A stretch of 64,000 nt of DNA, from NCBI RefSeq assembly GCF_011386835.1, contig NC_088792.1, forward strand, positions 216,848,394 to 216,912,393, read 5' to 3'. How positions within the stretch are numbered: the stretch's first letter is position 1; every line of letters starts with the position of its first letter. A program made the translations under genes and the position numbers. Shown piece by piece: positions 57,112 to 64,000 of this stretch. The notes below the pieces were generated by a model. That model worked only from the letters and a program-made list of their open reading frames with translations. It was not told the origin of the DNA and made no database searches. The stretch comes from Chrysemys picta bellii (Eukaryota > Chordata > Testudines > Emydidae).

Positions 57112-59058
57112 ATGGAGGCTGAGAAGCTATTAAAATGGCTGCTAGAGAAGCAGCAGGAGCAGTCGGCCCAGCAGCACCAGCAGCAGGTGCAAATGCTGCA
57201 GCAAATGACCACTCAGCAGCAGCTGATGATGACTCAGCACCAAGAGAATCAGCAGCAGCTCCTCCGAGAGTTGGCCAACCAGCAGCGGGTGCAGCAGGAA
57301 CATTTGGTGCAACAGATGGCCGCACTATTACGGCCGGCAGGAGGCACCCCTGCCGCCCCCATGGGAACCGGACTGGGGGATACCCCAGGGGCACTACCGA
57401 TACGCCTCACCAAGATGGGGCCCGAGGACGACCCAGAGGCCTATCTGGTGACATTTGAACGGGTGGCGACTGCTGCCCGGTGGCCCTCAGAACATTGGGC
57501 CACGTTACTAGCCCCTTATTTGACGGGGCAGGCTCAGGCCGCATATCGGAGCCTCGACCCCCGGGAAGCGCTCGAGTACACCCGAGTCAAGGCAGCCATC
57601 CTAGACCATACCGGCATTAGCCCAGAGACCTACCGACAGCGTCTCCGTAAGGAACAATATCCTCCGGGGGCCCGACCCCGCGCTATGGCCCAACGCATCC
57701 GAGACCACTGCTGGAGGTGGTTGAACCCAGAGGGCCTGACGGGACCCCAGGTCGCGGAGATGGTAGCCTTAGAGCAGTTCACCCAGATCCTACCCCCGGG
57801 AGGGAGGGCCTGGGTACGACGGCATCGCCCGGCCACCCTCTCCGCAGCAGTGGCCTTAATGGAGGATTACTTGTCGGCAGAGGGGGCGGAGGCGCCACCC
57901 CGAGCGGCCGGAAGCCTTGGTCGCAAGGGCGGCGCAGAGAAGGTAAACTCTCGTGGGGCAGGAGCCTCCGAACCACTGGCAGGCCACAGCCATGGGCGTC
58001 CGAGGCCTCCCAACCCTGAACCCCGACCCAAGTTACTACCAGGGACGACTCGGAGGGAGCGACAGCCCCCGGAGCGAACAGGCCCCCCCGGAGGAGGCAC
58101 AAGCCCGGCCGAGACCCGAGAGAGGTGCTGGGACTGCGGTCAAGAAGGACATTTCCGGCGAGATTGCCCTTTTATGGACTGCAGCTACGGGCAGGCTTGG
58201 ATGGCCGGACAACGGGCACGGAAGAGAGGGGCAAGAAAGTTGATAGTCCCGGTCCGGGTTGAAGGGAACCCCACCAATGCCCTCGTAGATTCGGGGTGTA
58301 GTCAGACCCTCATACGAGAGGGGCTGGTCCCAAATCTCAATCTTTCGGGGCCCCCGATCTACCTACAGTGTGTGCATGGGGACATCTGCCAGTATCCCAC
58401 AGCCTGGGTCAAGATGGGAGTAGGCTGCCGAGAGGAGGGTCTCTGTGTAGGAGTGGCCCCCAGGCTGGCCTACCCGGTGGTGTTGGGACGAGATTGGCCC
58501 GGCTTCGGAGAGGTCCTCCTGAGATATCAGCCACCCAAGCCCCGACCAGACAGAAATATAGCACCGGGAACGGGGCTGCTTGGGCGCAGGCTAAGGGATG
58601 ACCCCGGCGAGGGGACCTCCTCGACGGCGGAGACCCGTGCGAGTTGTCCTGGAGACAGGCCCCGTTCGGTGGAGGACGCCCGGGTAGAGTTAGAGCGCGA
58701 CGGGGACTTTTTACGTGAGCAACGGGAAGACCCAACCCTAAGCCGAGCCTGGGAACAAGCCACCAACCCTGCTATTGAGGGGGACGGGACGCTACGGACT
58801 CCGCAGGGCCCCCGCTTTGAGGTATGGCAGGACCGCCTGTACCGAATAGCGCAGGAACCCCAGACCCGAGAGACGTTCCGCCAGCTGTTGGTCCCCCGGA
58901 GACTGCGAGCCGGTCTCCTCCACTTAGCTCACGCAAACCCTTGGGCCGGACACCTGGGACACGAGAAGACCCTACAGAGGGTGGCCCGCCGGTTTTTCTG
59001 GCCAGGCATCCACCGGGAAGTGGCAGACTTTTGCGCCTCGTGCCCAGAATGCCAGTGA
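57112..59058 (+). pseudogene. Gag - protease - integrase N-terminus, first part of the gag-pol frame
   Basis: 648 codons from ATG 57112, the first in-frame Met after the leader. Residues about 10-70 are a Gln-rich coiled coil. About 95-170 are capsid-like ([20 protein letters not shown]). 171-255 resemble a SCAN domain. 270-335 are basic and proline-rich. C339/C342/H347/C352 form a CCHC nucleocapsid knuckle ([14 protein letters not shown]). D393-S-G is the protease active site ([12 protein letters not shown]), with VVLGRDW at 456-462 closing the protease fold. H607/H614 and C644/C647 form the HHCC zinc finger of integrase ([20 protein letters not shown]). The frame then meets TGA at 59056-59058, in a place where no programmed stop is expected. 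Gag and protease lie in one frame with no shift between them. Confidence 0.92.
57622..57876 (+). other. SCAN-like capsid segment
   Basis: Residues 171-255 of the gag frame ([20 protein letters not shown] ... [40 protein letters not shown], then [10 protein letters not shown]) follow the SCAN domain pattern known from vertebrate zinc-finger proteins: PEtxRqrFR, RWLxPE, LvLEQFLxILPxxxqxWVxxhxP, A-VxLxEDL. SCAN is known to derive from the capsid C-terminal domain of a Gmr1-like element, so this is a family relative still inside a retrotransposon, expected to mediate capsid dimer contacts. Confidence 0.85.
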
Positions 59059-61896
59059 GCCGGACCGAAAGGGGTAGCTCCTGCACCCCTGGTACCCATG
59101 CCAGTCGTGGGGGTACCCTTTGAACAGATCGGGATGGACCTCGTCGGCCCCCTTGAGCGAAGCAAGACAGGGAACCGCTTTATACTAGTAGTCGTGGACT
59201 ACGCAACACGCTATCCCGAAGCCGTTCCCCTAAAGACAGCGACGGCACCAACCATTGCGGGTGAACTGGTAAAGATTTTCGCCCGGGTTGGGATACCCGG
59301 GGAAATATTGACGGACCAGGGCACCAATGTGTCCTCCAAGTTAATAGCCGAGCTATGTCGCCTCCTCCATATCCGGACCCTCCGGACATCGGTGTACCAC
59401 CCGCAGACCGATGGCTTGGTAGAGCGGTTCAATGGTACGCTAAAAGCCATGTTGCGGAAGTTTGTGGAGGAAGACCCCTCACATTGGGACACCTTGTTGC
59501 CGGCCCTGCTGTTTGCAATAAGAGAGGTACCACAGGCCTCGACGGGGTTCTCGCCTTTCGAGCTCCTATATGGCAGGCAGCCCAGAGGAATACTGGACCT
59601 CCTGAAAGAGGAGTGGGAAACACAGGAAACGTGGGTCCTTGGTACCACACAATATGTACTACAACTCCGGGAGCGACTCCAAACGTTAGGGGCCTTCGCC
59701 CGTGAAAACCTGGAACGGGCCCAGGCAGGTCAGGAGCGCCTCTATAATCGAGGGGCTAGAGGGAGGAAGTTCGCCCCAGGCGATCGGGTGCTGCTTTTAC
59801 TGCCCTCTTCCGAGTCGAAGCTCCTGGCCAAATGGCAGGGTCCCTATGAAGTGATCCGACGAGTGGGACCTGTCGATTACGAGGTCAGACTACCTGGTCG
59901 ACGGAAAGAGACCCGCATTTATCACATTAACCTTCTAAAGGCCTGGAAAACCCGGGAAGCCATGTTCATTGGCCCGTCCACCCCAGATTCGGAACTTGGA
60001 CCCCTAGCAGGGGACCTTCCCGACCCCGGACCGGCCACGCTGGGGTCAGGCCTCAGCCCCAGACAAAGGGGGCAACTACAACGGGTGGTAGAGAAGTTTC
60101 CGGACGTTTTATCGGCCCACCCGGGCCGGACGACTTTAATGAGTCATCATATCGCCACCGACCCCGGGAAGAGGGTGACAGATAACCACCGTCCATTGCC
60201 CAAGAAAATGTGGGATACAGTACGACGGGAGGTAGAGACTATGTTAGAGATGGGAGTGGTAGAGGAGTCGACGAGTGAGTGGCGAAGCCCTATCATCCTA
60301 GTTCCGAAACCAGATGGGACGACTCGGTTTTGCATCGATTTCAGGAAGGTCAACGCTATCTCCCGTTTTGATGCCTATCCAATGCCAAGAGTGGATGAAC
60401 TGTTAGAGCGCCTCGGGGGAGCCAAGTACCTGTCAACCCTAGATTTGACTAAAGGATATTGGCAGATCCCACTGACACCAAACTCCCGGGCAAAGACTGC
60501 CTTCCCTACGCCTTTCGGCCTCTTCCAGTTCGTAACCATGCCGTTCGGGTTACACGGAGCCGCAGCCACGTTTCAACGCCTGATGAACAAGGTCCTCCAA
60601 CCCCACGACCAATACGCAGCGGCGTACATAGATGATATCGTGGTTTACAGCCTCGACTGGGAGAGCCATTTACACCTCCTGGCAGCAGTGTTACAAGCCC
60701 TCAGAGCGGCCGGCCTGACAGCTAACTCAGCGAAATGTCACTTAGGCCAAGAAGAAGTGACCTACCTGGGATACACGGTAGGAGGGAGGAAACTAACACC
60801 CCTGATTAGCAAGGTACAAGCCCTCAGAGATGTACCCACCCCCACGACGAAGAAACAAGTGCGTCAGTTTTTGGGATTAGCTGGGTACTATCGTCGTTTT
60901 GTACCAGATTTCGCATCTATAGCCGCCCCCCTGTCAGACCTAATGAAGAACTCCCAACCTCGACAGGTACAGTGGACTACGCAATGCGAGCGAGCCTTTA
61001 ACACACTCAAGGAACGGCTCACTCAAGAACCAGTACTACGACACCCCGACTTCACGAAGGAGTTTATACTACAAACAGACGCTTCGGAAGTCGGCCTAGG
61101 TGCAGTACTCTCCCAGGAAGTAGACGGGGAGGAACACCCAGTACTGTATTTAAGTCGGAAGCTGTTCCCCCGAGAAAGACACTTCTCAACGATAGAGAAA
61201 GAGGCCCTGGCGGTACGGTGGGCTATCGACGTCCTCCGTTACTATCTGCTAGGGAATAGTTTTAAATTAATCACAGATCACGCCCCTTTGCGATGGATCC
61301 ACAGCATGAAAGACACGAACGCTAGAATTATGCGGTGGTACCTCGCCCTCCAGCCTTACGACTTCCAGGTGCTCCACCGACTGGGTAAGGCCCATACTAA
61401 CGCCGATTTCTTCTCCAGGCTAGGGGAGGAGGGCGAAGAATCGGATCAAGGAGGGGGATCCTTAGCGCAGGGGGTGGTCTGCGAGGGGGCAGTCAAGCTC
61501 CCATCCAACTGCCGAGGCCCTAAACAGTTAGCCCTGACGGCAGAGGATCCGTCACGCTTATACGGGGTGTGTCCCAAATGCACAGAGAGTGCGAGAGGAG
61601 GGAGCATACCCCAGCCTAGACAGACGGCCGTGGGAGGAGAACCCTTGCGGGAAGCCCCGGTGGAGGACCAGCCCACACTCCTGGAACCGCCGAGGACTGC
61701 GACTTCTCCAGGTCGAGAGGGAGCCTCACTGTGGGAGGGACCAGCCGAGGCGGTGGACCACGAGACCCGTGGAGAATCAGGAGACCCGTGGGACACTCCA
61801 GCAGCGGAACAGATAGGAGGCAGCTTAAGGGAAGAGACAGACTGGTACGTCGGACCTGGTAAGCCTCAGCGTGTTTCGGTGAGACCCCCCCGCTGA
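59059..61896 (+). pseudogene. Integrase core - reverse transcriptase - RNase H, second part of the gag-pol frame
   Basis: In the same frame as the first part, past the TGA. Counting from Met 59098 (932 codons): integrase D14 (GMDLVGPL), D73 (LTDQGTN) and E109 (GLVERFNG) make DD35E. A GPY/F-type C-terminal module lies at about 245-275 (KWQGPYEV), with no chromodomain seen. RT spans about 350-600 with D449 (STLDLTKGYWQ) and YIDD at 510-513. RNase H has D661 (QTDASEVGLGAVLS), E700/E702 (IEKEALA), D727 (TDHAPLRW) and D770 (NADFFSRL). A low-complexity tail of about 155 residues with a CPKC pair closes the frame. All catalytic residues are intact. Integrase would insert the cDNA, and RT/RNase H would make it. 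The copy is defective only through the upstream stop, as far as I see. Confidence 0.93.
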
Positions 61897-62011
61897 GACG
61901 GTGGATAAGCCGGGTTGCCCGTTGGCAAAGACTAATTTCCGGGACTTTGGGGCCATTAGGCCGGTTAGGATACCCCCCCCCCCCCCGGGAGGGTTCTTAA
62001 GGGGGAGGGTG
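61897..62011 (+). other. 3' untranslated part with polypurine tract
   Basis: A run of about fourteen C near 61973-61986 is followed by GGGAGGGTTC and, directly before the 3' LTR, AAGGGGGAGGGTG (61999-62011). The purine run in front of TGTGG is the expected plus-strand primer. Confidence 0.85.
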
Positions 62012-62827
62012 TGTGGTGGGGCGATTACCCCACACCCAGAGAGACTGGGCTGCGGCAGGCCTAGGCGCCTGCGTAGACGCGCGGCCAATCAGGAGAGGGC
62101 TTACCGGGAGCCAATAAGAAGGCAGATTGGAGCCAGCCAATCAGGGCCCGGCTTAGCCATATAAAAGGCTGCCCAGAGCAGGAGCAGTCAGTCTGTCCCA
62201 GGCCTTCAGAGGGGAAGGTCTGTCTCCAGAGCTGGGAGGCCAGCACCACGGACAGCGCAGTGCAGGCCAGCCTGAGAGAGTGGGAGAAGGCCCCACTCCA
62301 TAGCCTGCTAGGCGGCAGGCCTGGGAGGAGGAGGCCTAGTGTAATGAAGGGCTGTTGGGGAAGCGGTCCAGAGGGATAGTCAGAGGAGGAAAGAGAAGGA
62401 AGACAGGGAGACTGTCACCCGAGGGCCTCTGGACCGGGACTCAGAGTAGTGGGTGGGCCTGAGTCGTGTCCCCCCCCTCCTTTTCCCCCCTTTGTTTGCT
62501 GTGCTACCCCACGCACAGCCACGGGCCGCAGGGAGCGGCCGGTCAGAACCACACCAGGTCCTGGACGGTGAGGATCGGACTCGAAGGTGTGGGGCTGTTG
62601 TTTATACCCCCCCCCCGGAAGGGGGTGTGAAGAGGCAAAAGGGACACTGTCAGAGGACAGTGCTCCAGAAGAGGACTCCGTACATTGAGGGTGACGCAAG
62701 TCCGCGCACCCAACGCAGGTGGAACGACAGGCGGGACGCCACCCGAAGAGGCGCCCTACTGGTTCGAGCCAATTCCCCAAGACGACCAGGAGGAGGCGCC
62801 ACAGCGGTGAGCTACTACCCTGTCACA
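62012..62827 (+). repeat. 3' LTR
   Basis: 816 bp, near-identical to 56108-56922, with the same TGTGGTGGGG start and CTGTCACA end and the same CCAAT/TATA array. GATGT follows, then CR1 sequence resumes. Confidence 0.95.
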
Positions 62828-62832
62828 GATGT

Positions 62833-63336
62833 ATTAACAGGTGTGTTATGAGCAAGACACGAGAAGTCATTCTTCCGCTCTACTCTGCTCTGGTTAGGCC
62901 TCAGCTGGAGTATTGTGTCCAGTTCTGGGCACCGCATTTTAAAAAAGACGTGGAGAAATTGGAGCGGGTCCAGAGAAGAGCAACAAGAATGATTAAAGGT
63001 CTTGAGAACATGACCTATGAAGGAAGGCTGAAAGAATTGGGTTTGTTTAGTTTGGAAAAGAGAAGACTGAGAGGGGACATGATAGCAGTTTTCAGGTATT
63101 TAAAAGGGTGTCATAAGGAGGAGGGAGAAAACTTGTTCACCTTAGCCTCTAAGGATAGAACCAGAAGCAATGGGTTTAAACTGCAGCAAGGGAGGTCTAG
63201 GTTGGACATTAGGAAAAAGTTCCTAACTGTCAGGGTGGTTAAACACTGGAATAAATTGCCTAGGGAGGTTGTGGAATCTCCATCTCTGGAGATATTTAAG
63301 AGTAGGTTAGATAAATGTCTATCAGGGATGGTCTAG
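62833..63336 (+). pseudogene. CR1 ORF2 C-terminal part after the LTR insertion
   Basis: The frame reads [20 protein letters not shown], then [40 protein letters not shown] and ends [10 protein letters not shown] before a stop at 63334-63336. This is the CR1 thumb/C-terminal region, uninterrupted over about 168 codons. It continues the frame left at 56107 once the insert is discounted. Open sequence left of 62833 belongs to the LTR. Confidence 0.92.
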
Positions 63337-63424
63337 ACAGTATTTGGTCCTGCCATGCAGGCAGGGGACTGGACTCGATGACCTCTCGAGGTCCCTTCCA
63401 GTCCTAGAATGTATGCATCTATGA
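63337..63424 (+). repeat. CR1 3' untranslated tail
   Basis: GGACTGGACTCGATGACCTC, then TCGAGGTCCCTTCCAGTCCT forms the conserved CR1 terminal hairpin recognised by its own RT. It ends with GAATGTATGCATCTATGAA in place of clean octamer repeats. Confidence 0.85.
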
Positions 63425-63589
63425 AAGCTGTTTGAGGAGGCACAGCCTTCCCCAGCCTATTATACGTGCCACCCATGGAGAGGTCACTGATACAGAGCAA
63501 TGTGGATGGCCTGGTAAACTGGGCACAAGCAAACTGGGCACAAGCAAACAATATGCATTTAAATATAATCAGATGTAAAAGTATACATC
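63425..63589. other. Short non-coding stretch
   Basis: Contains a duplicated AAACTGGGCACAAGCA (63526-63557). No gene seen. Confidence 0.4.
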
Positions 63590-64000
63590 TATGAACAAAG
63601 AATACAGACCATACTTACATGTGGGGTGACTCCATCTTGGGAAGCAGTGACTCTGGAAAGGACTTGGGGGTTGAGATGCTACTCCCCATATTCTTCATAA
63701 AATATTATGATATGAATATGGCATATCTAAGATGTATTCTATGCAAGATGGGTCATGTGAGATATTGGAAAGGTTATGATTTACTGAATATGATTATCCT
63801 GTTTGTATGCATGTATCATTTCTGTATCTGAAGTTAGGTATATGGACTATGTATCAATTACGAAAGTGTTTGCACCTGGGGAATGCCCACCAGACAAAAG
63901 GCAATCAGTATTAAGTTTAGTTTGTGTGTTTGCTTTATTTGCTCAATAATCTGCTCTGATCTGTTTGCTATCTCTTATAATCACTGAAAATCTATCCTTT
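63590..64000 (+). repeat. LTR-like interspersed repeat (left-part copy)
   Basis: GATTATCCTGTTTGTATGC and TTCTGTATCTGAAGTTAGG, then CACCTGGGGAATGCCCACCA, are shared in part with 18640-18745 and are common turtle repeat text. It runs off the right edge. Confidence 0.5.

Larger units (their letters stand above)
56108..62827 (+). mobile_element. Young Gmr1-like Ty3/gypsy LTR retrotransposon (integrase before RT)
   Basis: 6720 bp with LTRs 56108-56922 and 62012-62827, TGT...ACA ends and an exact GATGT duplication (56103-56107, 62828-62832). A single forward frame from 57112 to 61896 encodes capsid, CCHC knuckle, protease, integrase, reverse transcriptase and RNase H in that order, interrupted once by TGA. 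Ty3/gypsy elements normally have integrase last. Integrase before RT, with gypsy-type sequences, defines the Gmr1-like group known from fish, amphibians and other deuterostomes. By eye the LTRs differ by about eight substitutions and a few small indels, about 1%, so the insertion is recent on the scale of this genome. No envelope gene is present. Confidence 0.93.
53322..63424 (+). mobile_element. CR1 LINE, split by an LTR retrotransposon
   Basis: The two parts, 53322-56107 and 62833-63424, together form about 3.4 kb of a 5'-truncated CR1: the end of ORF1, ORF2 endonuclease and reverse transcriptase, and the 3' tail. The break lies inside ORF2, where the 5-bp duplication GATGT marks the insertion at 56108-62827. 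The right part ends with GATGACCTCTCGAGGTCCCT followed by TCCAGTCCTAGAATGTATGC, the conserved CR1 3' terminus. CR1 copies itself by target-primed reverse transcription from this tail. This copy is dead. Confidence 0.92.

Noticed and set aside
59056..59058. Programmed readthrough of TGA as a gag-pol control
   Set aside because: The stop lies inside integrase, past protease, where a gag/pol control would make no sense.
59098..61896. Ty1/copia classification because integrase precedes reverse transcriptase
   Set aside because: RT (YIDD context), RNase H, the GPY/F integrase end and the CCHC gag knuckle all look like Ty3/gypsy; the Gmr1-like group explains the order.
59098..61896. A chromodomain at the integrase C-terminus
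   Set aside because: After the GPY/F module the sequence leads straight to the RT region with no chromodomain-like aromatic pattern.
1..64000. CRISPR arrays, tRNA or rRNA genes, bacterial promoters
   Set aside because: No regularly spaced repeats with unique spacers, no cloverleaf or rRNA text; the window is clearly vertebrate nuclear DNA.

Overview
This 64 kb window looks like vertebrate genomic DNA, most probably from a turtle (Testudines). The evidence is its repeats: CR1 LINEs, a DIRS-type retrotransposon, a Gmr1-like Ty3/gypsy element, two PIF/Harbinger transposons, several exactly bounded hAT-type elements and retrovirus-like LTRs, all of kinds familiar from chelonian genomes. There are no bacterial operons, rRNA/tRNA genes or CRISPR arrays. 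The species call is inference.

Host gene signal is sparse but real. On the minus strand three short exons (17173-17253, 13265-13404, 11909-11943) have matching GT/AG sites and compatible phases, and give an uninterrupted N-terminal peptide beginning MESLSCSSED. A CpG-rich island at about 50.7-51.46 kb holds a minus-strand splice donor at 50986 and could be its non-coding first exon; if so, most of the window is intron 1 of a gene running right to left. I could not identify the gene.

Left part (1-6 kb): a decayed DIRS element on the minus strand (pol on the left edge, gag at 3.8-5.6 kb, terminal repeat near 5.7 kb) is split by a solo LTR (2275-3778, 5-bp duplication), itself split by a palindromic hAT MITE (3279-3613, 8-bp duplication). 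6-22 kb: MITEs, GC-rich elements with TAGGGTTACC termini, LTR-like repeats, and the three exons. 22.8-26.1 kb and 34.1-39.1 kb: two copies of one Harbinger family. The second keeps an intact two-exon Myb-like gene converging on a transposase with a single nonsense codon. 39-52 kb: LTR-like fragments, hAT elements including one hAT inside another (46718-50228), then the CpG island.

Right part (53.3-63.4 kb): a CR1 LINE (ORF1 esterase fragment, ORF2 endonuclease and reverse transcriptase) is split by a young 6.7-kb LTR retrotransposon (56108-62827) with near-identical 815/816-bp LTRs and a GATGT target duplication. Its proteins are Ty3/gypsy-like, but the order is capsid - zinc knuckle - protease - integrase - reverse transcriptase - RNase H, the Ty1/copia order that marks Gmr1-like elements. 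Its capsid contains a region strikingly like the vertebrate SCAN domain. This element is the most interesting object in the window. One in-frame TGA inside integrase breaks its otherwise single gag-pol reading frame.
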